Source: Populus alba
Taxonomy: Eukaryota; Streptophyta; Magnoliopsida; Malpighiales; Salicaceae
NCBI RefSeq assembly: GCF_005239225.2
Contig: NC_133288.1
Span: forward strand, 9,009,035-9,073,034
Reading direction: 5' to 3'
Length of the DNA: 64,000 nucleotides
A program made the position numbers and the translations under genes. Of this stretch, positions 23,954 through 33,022 are shown in pieces. The notes beneath the pieces are model-generated. The model was not told the DNA's origin. It searched no databases and saw only the letters and a program-made list of their open reading frames with translations. The first letter of the stretch is position 1; each line of letters opens with the position of its first letter.

Positions 23954-25327
23954 GATCTCATTCAATCTTAAATAATTTTATTTAAAAAAAATAAAAAAGA
24001 GTTAAAACAATTTTGCATTGAAATTCATTTTTTAAAGTCAAACCAATTTTATATAGGTTGTGGATTGACCTTCCAAGTTAACTATGTCGCACCAATTGAA
24101 TTTGAGATCCAAATCAAACTAAAAGCTAGGTCAAGGTTGTTAAAATTATGAGTTCATTTGTAAAATTGTATGATTTACCAATCATCATATGCTTATCATG
24201 CAAAATTATTTTAAAAACTAAAAAACTAATTGAAATCATTCTAAGTTGGTAAAATTAGTAAACTCGTCATTTTAATATTGGTTTAACATTTTCATTGAAA
24301 ATATAATATCGCTTAATTTCATTACAAGAATACATGTGTCTCACTATAAAACTAAGGACTTTTCCCCTTCTATGATACCCTCCCCACTAGCCTTAACTAA
24401 CTGATTCCTCACTGTCATAACAGCATCATACACGATGTCTCCCTCGTAATCCTAACAAACCTAATTGTTCATCTCCTCCTCGTCGATGATCCAAACTTCA
24501 TCTCCATCTCTCACAACACCATGGTCACAACACTGGTGACAGGGTAACTCAAGACCCACAACATGTCATCTCCTCCAAGATGACTTATGGATTTATAGTC
24601 ACCACTAGTAATAATATACTCCTAAATAAAACAAGGAAAATTGGTATACTCTTTAACCTAGGTTTTTTAACACAACAGCATCAATGGTTGCTAGCTCATC
24701 ATTTATGGAAAGGTACCCTTTTCTTTTCTATCCTAATTTCATGATTTCATTTTTGTTTTTAGTGTTATTACGATACTTGAATGCTTTTATAAAAACAATT
24801 ATTAGTACTTAGTTCGTGTATGTTGTTTTTACCTTGTCAATTAGATTTGAAATTATGATTTCTTAGGGGGGAAATTTGATTTTAAGTGTATAGACTTCTT
24901 ATTTCAACTCCAATACCTAGATTAAATGTAGAAGATCTTGAATTATCAGTTGATATTTTTTTAATTAGACATTTTCTTGGATTTCATTAGAAGTTAAGTT
25001 ATTGATGGAAGAGTCTATGTAGCCAACCCTAAAACCCCAAGTAGTTTTCTTGGATTTTTGTTGTTATTCTAAAAGTTAAATTATAATTAAAAAAAATAGA
25101 AATTATTGATAAAGTTTTTGAACTTGAAACTAGAATTTGAATTGTTAAAAAAATGGATGATTTGAATTGGTTTTTGGTTTGAAGTGTTTTATTTCATGTA
25201 ACTTTGTTTGAATGCTTGTAAATTATACTCTATAAGTCTTGTTTGAATTGATTACAGTTTGTTTCTAACAATATTGTTTGAATTGATTACAAGGCTTATT
25301 TAAATTGATTCTTGAACTGCTGAACAC

Positions 25328-25928
25328 ATGGCATCTAGCAACAATTCCTCTAGTAATAGGCTTGATATGTGATGTCAATATGGTATAGATATTTATAAGA
25401 ATTTAAAAAAAATTTAGTGTAAGTATTAAAAAAAAAAAACTATTAGTAGAGGCATTTTTCATTTCAAACATTATCTGGCTTGCACTTGTAAGGATGTGGA
25501 GTCATGTCATAAAGTACCAGAAAATATAAAGAAGATGATTTTGGATGTTTTGGTGAGAAATTAAGAAGCAAATGAAAAAAAAAAAAAAAGAAGTTCTTCA
25601 ATGTATTATAAAAGATGGTAAAGATAAAGGGAAAGAAATTAGATCAAAAGACAAAGAAAAAGTATAACTAGTAGGAGTGGAAGTACACAAACTACTATAA
25701 ACTAGTTGCTAAAAAACAATCTTAGAGAAAAAGCATGTTAATAGACTTCAAGGTTTTTCTACACTGGTGTGATTCAATTTAACTGTGTGAAAAAACTTAG
25801 GTTTCTTAAGGCACTTAAAGGTTGCAAAGCATGGGTCAGGTTTTAAGCTTCTATCTTATCATGATATTAGAGAAAAGTATTTAAAACAAAAAATAGATCA
25901 GACAATGAATTTTATTGAGGAGTACAAG

Positions 25929-25979
<51 letters not shown>

Positions 25980-26700
25980 TTCAATAATATATGATAGATG
26001 AACATATAAGAAAAGACATTATATTTGCAATTTTTTGATTGATAGTTCTAAAAGAACAATTTTTCTAATCATCGATAAATACCTTTAATAGGTCTAAAAT
26101 TATTTATAAGGTGTTTGAGATGTTGGGTGTTATTGTGGAGAGGAAATTATTGTCTAAGTAATCACTAATAATGCTGCAAATTATAAGGCTGCAGAATAAT
26201 TATTGATGGGAAAAAGACAAAGATTGTTTTGGAAACCATATGATGCTCACTGTATCAATTTGATATTAGAAGATTTTGAGAAAAAGCTAAAGATATATCA
26301 AATAACTATTGTTAAGGGGAAGAGAATCAACTCGTATATTTATTCAATAACTATTCTTATTTCTATTTTTAGGCACTTTACTAAAGGAAAAGATTTGATT
26401 AGTCATGTTACTACTCGGTTTTTTACTATGTACTTGACCGTAGAATGTTTGAATAAGCAACCAATGACTATGTTTACTTCCAAATAGTGAAGCTCATGTA
26501 GGTTTTTAAGAATAAAAGAAGAGAAGCAAATTCAAATATATGTGTTTTGGATAACAGGTTTTGGCATGATGTCACTAGAAGTCTTAAGACAACATATTCT
26601 TCAATTAAAGTTCTTTGATTAGTTGATTCAAATGAAAAACCAATTATAAGATTTATATATGAAGCGATGGATTAAACAAAAGAAAGGATACAAGTAAATT
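25328..26700 (+). pseudogene. Decayed hAT transposase with DUF659 region
   Basis: Several frames on the plus strand together read as a plant hAT transposase. At 25328 lies ATGGCATCTAGC (MASSNNSSSN), followed by GIFHFKHYLACTCKDV-like residues of the BED-type zinc finger. At about 25800-25925 lie GSGFKLLSYHDIREKYLKQK and TMNFIEEYK, typical of the DUF659 start. At 26160-26280 lie NAANYKAAE and AHCINLILEDFEKKLK. At 26300-26490 lie RHFTKGKDLISHVTTRFFT and LNKQPMTMFTSK. At 26560-26670 lie FWHDVTRSLK and a degraded IYEAMD. Stops and frameshifts separate the blocks, and a (TA)n(TG)n microsatellite (25932-25979) interrupts the frame. The C-terminal dimerisation domain was not found, and no terminal repeats were located. 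Inactive relic. Confidence 0.85.
25932..25979. repeat. Compound (TA)n(TG)n microsatellite
   Basis: The run TATATA...TGTGTG lies inside the hAT relic and disrupts its frame. Confidence 0.95.
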
Positions 26701-27776
26701 CTAGTTTTATGAAAAAGGGTATTGAACTACTAATCATCTATTTTGCTAATTTTTTGCTTACTACTACTAGTTGATTTAATATGTTTATTTTTATTTTTGT
26801 TTTAATTGTGTTATTTATTACTTAGCTAGAATTTTTTTATAATTAGTTAAAAATGATAATGATTTCATAAATTATTATTATTATTATTATACCTATATGG
26901 AATATTCTTGGTGCAAAATGAAAACTTCAATTCCATAGATCTTTACATGTAACAATTTATTATTTGAATCATTATTATCATTATAATAATAGATTGATTA
27001 TTTTATGTATGTTAATTGTTAGTTAATGAAAATCTATGAACATGAAAAATTATATTGTATTTTTAAGTCACTTAAACTATGTTTGAATTTTTAATTAAAT
27101 TATTTTAAGATACTTGAAATATATAAAAAAAAAATTACTTATAATTTTATTATTTATTTTTACAATTCAAGTTTGTATTGTATTTGTTGTTGCGGTTGCT
27201 TTTCAAAATATTTTTCATTTTAAAATGTATCAAAATAATATTTTTTTTATTTTTTAAAAATTATTTTTGTTATCAATGTATTAAAATGATTTAAAAATAA
27301 TTAAAAATATATTAATTTTAAATAAAAATAAAAAAAATTTAAATTTAAATTTTTTAAAAAATATTTTTAAAATATAAAAATAAACACCACATAATTGACT
27401 CGTAAAAACACGAAGGGGTTACATTACACTGCTTACAACATGATCAAAATGACGTGGCATAGCCCTGATGTTTCGAGGAAGGAAGTCATGCATTTTTTTA
27501 TTTTCTTTTTAATAATTGAGAAACTTTCTTTTGAAGTGTAAGGTTGTGTTTGCAAATGCTTGAGAGGGGTGTGTTTAGCTGAAGCCGCCGCCGTTTAAAG
27601 GTTTCTCCTTTTCTCCAAACAAAATCCGGAAGTCATTTCAAAAGAATCAAAATGCCCTTGTTCAGCTGCCATTGAACAACAATCACTCGAAATCTAAACG
27701 AACAAAAATGAGATCAGAAAGCATGCATTAATGGATCAAACATCAAAAGTCAATAACCTCAAAGATTCACAAATGA
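26701..27776. other. Intergenic DNA and promoter region of the PPR gene
   Basis: About 27180-27400 carries an AT-rich MITE-like segment (TGTTGCGGTTGCTTTTCAAA at left, AAAATAAACACCACATAATT at right) similar to other short elements here. The last 300 bases are less AT-rich and should contain the PPR gene promoter and short 5' UTR. An out-of-frame ATG lies at 27773, four bases before the start codon. Confidence 0.5.
27180..27400. mobile_element. MITE-like AT-rich element
   Basis: The interior alternates TTTTAAAA blocks with ATCAATGTATTAAAATGATT, matching the common interior of the elements at 30216, 38770, 45620, 45950, 52560 and 55380. Ends are diverged. Confidence 0.45.
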
Positions 27777-29492
27777 ATGGCAAGAATTTCAACGAGAGAC
27801 ATCTTTAAATTCAGACACGCCATTCTCACCCATTACCCCTACCTTCCCACTCCAAAACAAATCACCCTCTTGTCACCATCATCTTCATATTATGCTTCTA
27901 TAAAAGACACGCCAATTACTTCTTACAACAACCCAAGATTTGAACTTCTATACTCAACTCTAAACCCATTTCATCTCTACCAAATCCAAGCTCAATTGAT
28001 TACTTGTGGTCTTTTCTCCTTATGGTCTCCTAGACTGCTCAAACATTTTGCAGATTTTGGTGATATTGATTACACTATTTTCATTTTCAAATTTATTGCT
28101 TCTCCGGGTACTTTTGTTGTAAATAATGTTGTTAAAGCGTATTCGCTTAGTTCTGAGCCGAACAAGGCTCTTGTTTTCTATTTTGAGATGTTAAAGAGTG
28201 GGTTTTGTCCAAATAGTTACACTTTTGTTTCGCTTTTCGGGTGTTGTGCTAAAGTCGGGTGTGCTAAATTAGGAAAAAAGTGTCATGGGCAAGCTGTGAA
28301 AAATGGGGTTGATAGGATATTGCCAGTAGAGAATTCATTGATCCATTGTTATGGTAGTTGTGGGGATATGGGGTTAGCTAAGAAGGTGTTTGATGAAATG
28401 TCGCATAGAGATTTGGTGTCGTGGAATTCGATTATGGATGGGTATGCTACTCTTGGTGAGTTGGGTATTGCTCATGGATTGTTTGAGGTAATGCCTGAGA
28501 GAAATGTGGTTTCTTGGAACATCTTGATTAGTGGGTACTTGAAGGGTAATAATCCTGGTTGCGTGTTGATGCTGTTTAGGAAAATGATGAATGATGGGAT
28601 GAGAGGTAACGATTCGACTATAGTCAGCGTGCTTAGTGCTTGTGGTAGGTCAGCTAGATTGAGGGAAGGACGTTCAGTTCATGGGTTTATTGTTAAGAAG
28701 TTTTCGAGTATGAATGTAATTCATGAGACTACATTGATAGATATGTATAATAGATGCCATAAAGTTGAAATGGCACGGAGAATTTTTGATAAAGTGGTAA
28801 GGAGGAATTTGGGTTGCTGGAATGCAATGATATTGGGGCATTGCCTTCATGGGAATCCAGATGATGGACTTGAGTTATTTAAAGATATGGTTGATCGGGC
28901 AGGGTTGGGGAAACGTGACTCTGTCCATCCAGATGAAGTTACTTTCATAGGGGTGCTGTGTGCTTGTGCTCGAGCTGGACTGTTGACTGAGGGAAAGAAT
29001 TTTTTCAGTCAAATGATTTACAACCACGGTCTAAAGCCAAATTTTGCACATTTTTGGTGTATGGCTAATCTTTATGCTCGTGCTGGACTAATTCAAGAGG
29101 CAGAGGATATATTAAGAACCACACAGGAGGAGGAGGAGGAGGAGGAGGATATGCCATTAGAATCCTTGGTATGGGCTAATTTGCTCAATTCATGTCGTTT
29201 CCAAGGAAATGTGGCTTTGGGGGAAAGAATTGCGAACTCATTGATAGATATGGAACCTTGGAATTTTTTGCATTACCGGCTGCTACTGAATGTTTATGCT
29301 GTGGGAGGTCGATGGGATGATGTTGCTATGGTAAAAGACCTGGTGAAAACAAAGATGAAGGGCAGAACGCCAGGATGTAATCTTGTGGACTTGAAAGAAA
29401 TTGTTCACAACTACGAAGTTGGACGCCTTGTGCCAGAGAGGATTGGTGAACTCAACACAGTTGATGAAATGGCCGTGAGACCCGGTCTATGA
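27777..29492 (+). CDS. Pentatricopeptide repeat (PPR) protein, PLS class, E subgroup
   Basis: An intronless 571-residue frame. PPR motifs run from about residue 60 to 430, including VENSLIHCYGSCGDMGLAKK, VFDEMSHRDLVSWNSIMDGY, LFEVMPERNVVSWNILISGY and VTFIGVLCACARAGLLTEGK; alternating lengths mark the PLS class. The E region follows (LVWANLLNSCRFQGNVALGE through LVDLKEIVHNYEVG); there is no DYW deaminase domain. Proteins of this kind bind specific organellar RNA bases, often at C-to-U editing sites, in mitochondria or chloroplasts; the N-terminus is compatible with a targeting peptide but not diagnostic. The gene resembles Arabidopsis At3g51320 as I remember it, without certainty. A run of eight glutamates (near residue 450) comes from a GAG/GAA repeat between the last PPR and the E motif. 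The target RNA cannot be read from sequence alone. Confidence 0.9.
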   Translation: MARISTRDIFKFRHAILTHYPYLPTPKQITLLSPSSSYYASIKDTPITSYNNPRFELLYSTLNPFHLYQIQAQLITCGLFSLWSPRLLKHFADFGDIDYTIFIFKFIASPGTFVVNNVVKAYSLSSEPNKALVFYFEMLKSGFCPNSYTFVSLFGCCAKVGCAKLGKKCHGQAVKNGVDRILPVENSLIHCYGSCGDMGLAKKVFDEMSHRDLVSWNSIMDGYATLGELGIAHGLFEVMPERNVVSWNILISGYLKGNNPGCVLMLFRKMMNDGMRGNDSTIVSVLSACGRSARLREGRSVHGFIVKKFSSMNVIHETTLIDMYNRCHKVEMARRIFDKVVRRNLGCWNAMILGHCLHGNPDDGLELFKDMVDRAGLGKRDSVHPDEVTFIGVLCACARAGLLTEGKNFFSQMIYNHGLKPNFAHFWCMANLYARAGLIQEAEDILRTTQEEEEEEEDMPLESLVWANLLNSCRFQGNVALGERIANSLIDMEPWNFLHYRLLLNVYAVGGRWDDVAMVKDLVKTKMKGRTPGCNLVDLKEIVHNYEVGRLVPERIGELNTVDEMAVRPGL

Positions 29493-30215
29493 ATTGCTTG
29501 TTCAGATCAGCATCCACTAAACAAGACACCGGCTGGGAGGAGGAAAGGTACTGCATCTGCTACACATTCATGGAGTAGGTTCTAATAGAACAAGATGACA
29601 GGTGGATTGCTTGAAGAGAGTGAGAGCTTAGCTGAGCAAGGAAGTGCTTGCCAAATATTTATTTTGCAGGGTCAGTTCTTTATACAGGATGAAATGATAT
29701 TTTCTCTTGCTTTGAGTGGTGAGAGATGCCAACTCTGGTCTTTAACTCTAGAAGACAGTGAGCTATGGCTAACAAGTTGAATGAGAGGTATTATGCGGTT
29801 ATGCCATTATTTTTGTTATGAGATGTGCATCATCATATTTTGCAGCATTAACAAAAAATTTATGAAACTGTTATTTTAGAAAAAATTTCGTAACAAACAT
29901 CTCTATTGTATGACACAAGCCTCGATCAAAAGCAAGGCAAGCCAACTTGCTGCGCTCAAATCAGCCTTTGCCCACCCTGCAATATCCCCACGAATTTATC
30001 ACAAACAAGAGCATGGGATTGTTCATGAATACAGTTTATTCAATCTCTTTCAACAGAGCACAGATACATCCTATGATTTGCCTACTCTATTTTGAGTAAA
30101 ACCAAGGCATCTCAATTTACATGTTACTGGAAAAAGATGTAAGAGAGCCTATCTCACATGAAATAATTACAAAAACATAGAATAATATAGAAAATTAAGA
30201 ACTCATACTCAACTA
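29493..30215. other. PPR gene 3' flank, no further gene
   Basis: This probably holds the 3' UTR. Two small open frames (29595-29780, 29910-30095) lack homology I recognise and are best treated as untranslated or intergenic. Confidence 0.5.
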
Positions 30216-30417
30216 TCTAAGTTTGGACATTGCAGTCTAATTGTATTTTTGAAAAACAAATTAGCTTCAAATCAATTATTTTTTATATTTTTGTAATGTT
30301 TTAATATGTTGATATTAAAAATAAATTTAAACAAATATAAAAATATATTATTTTATTGTATTTCCAAACAAAAAGTATTTTAAAAAACAATTCTTATCAT
30401 AGTTTCAAACATACCCT
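30216..30417. mobile_element. MITE, about 200 bp
   Basis: The left end CTAAGTTTGGACATTGCAG and the reverse complement of the right end TAGGGTATGTTTGAAACTAT form loose inverted repeats around TTTGGA/TTTGAA. The interior holds TTTTAATATGTTGATATTAA and TTTCCAAACAAAAAGTATTT, shared with sister elements in the window. Confidence 0.6.
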
Positions 30418-32226
30418 AATTTAATCTGACATACACCTCAAAAGATAAGCTACAGTATGGTCAAAATACTATATGTACACATCATTATTCATCTTCTCAC
30501 ATTTAATTGTGGACTTGTTGTTTAAAATTTTGCTTTTTTTTTTTAATTTGATTCTCAAATTTTTTTTTTTTGTATGATTGCATTTATTTTTAGCCAAGTT
30601 TAAGAACAATTGAATTGAATTCATTGACAAAGAATAAAATTGAAAGATAAAGGACCGAAGTAAAAAAAAGCATCGCAAATAGGTGGTTGTTTCAAAATTC
30701 ATACAAAAAGTTTAATTTAGTTCTTAAACTTTACAAATTACACATATTTAGTCCTCAATATTTTTTTCAATTCACTTTTAGTATAAAAAATTATTTTTTT
30801 ATTTTTTAGTCTCTAGTTTGAGAGGGAAAGGCAAAGATTATTGAATTTCAGTGACAAAAAAAAAAATCGGTGTTAACACCAGTTCTAGCCATTAAAATAA
30901 TTGATTTTGGTGTTAAAAGATTTTATTTGATGAAAAGAGTTCCACTTATGTGTTTTTTTACCTTAAAACTGCCTAAAATTTTATTGCTAAGCTCGGGAAG
31001 ATTTTTTTTTTTTTTTGGTTAATTTTGGTTTTGTGTGGTTTATTTTTGTTTTTTAAGGCCACTTATGGATTATTTTTTTTTAAGATGTTTATGTCCTTTT
31101 CCGTGTGTTTTAGGTCAAAAATAAGTTTTTGGATAAAAAAAACAGACCCTATTTTTTCAACCACCACAATGGCTAGAATATAAAGAATATCAGACAACGC
31201 GTCGTCTGAAATATATTTTTTTAAATTATTGAGGCGAATAACATGTCAGCTATCCCGATTATATTTTTTAAAAAAATAATAAGTCATTCCCAAATAGACC
31301 AAGCCAGCAACATGTAACTTCTTCTTTTTTCTTTTGTTTTTTTGTGATTCTACCTTTTTAAAAAAATATAAGTTTTTTTTAAATATTTTCTTAATTTATA
31401 TTTAAGTTATACCCCTTCTCTTGAATTCTTTATTTTTTGTATTTAACTTTTTTTTTTTTAAATAGTGGCTGTTTTTTTAATTATTTTGTATATATTTCAT
31501 TTTTGAAGAGATTTTTTTAATTCATCTATAATTTTTTTATATGTTTTATATAATTAAACTTTATTTTTTAAAATAATAATAATAATAAATGTTTTATATA
31601 ATTAAACTTTATTTTTTAAAATAATAATAATAATAATAAATTATTTTTGGATAGTATTTTTAACAGGTGCAATCTTACAAGATATTTTTTTTCTTTGATT
31701 TTATTCAATCAATTTTATAAATGTATCTATTTCTACTATCATTTGATTAAAGAAAAAAAATTATTTTAATAAATAGAGTAACCGAAAACAATAGATTAAA
31801 TGAACTATATTATGAGATTAAATATCTTAATTTATATCCATTTCTTAACTTTTCCATATACTTGATTAATTATTGTTAATGACTTCTTCTTCTTCTTGTT
31901 TCATTTATTCTTTTTTTTTTTTATTTCTTGACATGGATGTTTCTCAATTTATTTAATTAGATATTTTTATTAATTTTTTATTTATATTTAATATTTTTTA
32001 TGTAAAGAAAATTTGATAATTGCATAAATTTTCAAGCTATACTTAATATTTTTATGTAAAAACGCATGTAAACAAAAAAACCTACATGTTTAATTTTTTT
32101 ATTGAAAAAAAAAAGAAGGCGGCACGTAAGAGAACACGGTCAAAGTACACCTCCCTTGCATAGCTAGTTATTCTTTGAAACATGTTACACGCATCGCATA
32201 GGTGGAAAAATAGCACCAGATCGAAG
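30418..32226. other. AT-rich intergenic DNA, no gene
   Basis: Very AT-rich with long A and T runs. It contains a 48-bp tandem duplication at 31541-31636. No coding or RNA feature is supported. Confidence 0.6.
31541..31636. repeat. Two-copy tandem duplication, 48-bp unit ending in (AAT)n
   Basis: Each copy begins ATGTTTTATATAATTAAACT and ends in an AAT trinucleotide run; copies start at 31541 and 31589 and are almost identical. Confidence 0.9.
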
Positions 32227-32842
32227 TCCTCTGCTTGTGGGCAAACGTTATTTGTTGCAGACCCAAGGGAGGCATTCGAGCAAGTCCACGACACGACAAA
32301 ATAAAATTCCCAACAATAGATCTTGACACAGCGGTTAAAGGGACTTGTTTCTTTTCTCTGCATCTTAACAATACACACTTGAGATCTTGACACAGCGGTT
32401 GAAGGGACTTGTTCTTTTTTTCTGCATCTTAGGTTCAAACCTTACCGTGCACGCCTGTCATCTCCGCAGTGCCTTACATGTTTACTGGTTTGCAGGATGT
32501 TCAGTGAGGCGTGGGATTAGTCGTAGTGCGTGCAAGCTGACCCAGACACTCACATTAACAAAAAAAAAAAAAATCCCAACAATACAAAACGACCTGAGGA
32601 GACAACTTATGGGCACCGCTAAAGCAATTGAGGAGCAGGAACTTGCAAGGTAATAAAGCAAAACGCTACCTAATTCAATTCATGCTTTTCAGGTTTCAGG
32701 CAGATCAAGTAACAAAGAGACAACAAGAATATATGATTATGTTCAAGAAACAAACTTGGCAGGAACACAGAGGGAAAACAGATATAATAGATAAGGATCA
32801 CTGCAAGTCTGCAACAAATAACATTTGCCCACAAGCAGAGGA
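32227..32842. repeat. Inverted repeat, 36-bp arms
   Basis: The left arm (32227-32262) starts TCCTCTGCTTGTGGGCAAA. The right arm (32807-32842) is its reverse complement with one mismatch (35 of 36). The arms are about 540 bp apart with the SINE insertion between them. The right arm lies in the probable 3' UTR of SKP1. Confidence 0.9.
32319..32573 (+). mobile_element. tRNA-derived SINE with duplicated head and exact TSD
   Basis: The insertion is flanked on both sides by the same 11 bases, TCCCAACAATA (32308-32318 and 32574-32584). The main copy runs 32383-32573 and has a tRNA-like A-box region (GACACAGCGGTTGAAGGG), a B box (GGTTCAAACC), the segment GGGATTAGTCGTAGTGCG, and a poly(A) tail. Directly before it, 32319-32382 repeats the first about 50 bases of the head (GATCTTGACACAGCGGTT). 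The single pair of target duplications encloses both heads, so the duplication arose before or during insertion, or within the inserted copy. It resembles Salicaceae SINE families from memory. Confidence 0.85.
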
Positions 32843-33022
32843 TTGATTGCAGGAAACTACTACCAATCCCCTCCCCAGAATACAAAGTATTATTTACAGT
32901 CAATGTGCTCACAGGTTCACAATAAAGCCATAGAAACATAAAGTCTTGTCTACGCTAAGATAACCCACAACATTCATTTGGCATTAGAACAACATTCCTT
33001 CAATGAAACCATCAGACACACT

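Larger units (their letters stand above)
22513..25327. other. Intergenic repeats, no gene
   Basis: AT-rich DNA with a fourth copy of the dispersed repeat (about 23090-23530), a 137-bp tandem duplication at 23681-23953, and a stretch before the hAT relic with no clear coding content. About 24350-24700 is locally less AT-rich (CCTCCTCGTCGATGATCC region) but has no open frame of note. Confidence 0.55.

Noticed and set aside
32387..32653. Open frame across the SINE and its flank
   Set aside because: It runs through the SINE body and poly(A) tail (TLTKKKK), so it is not a gene.
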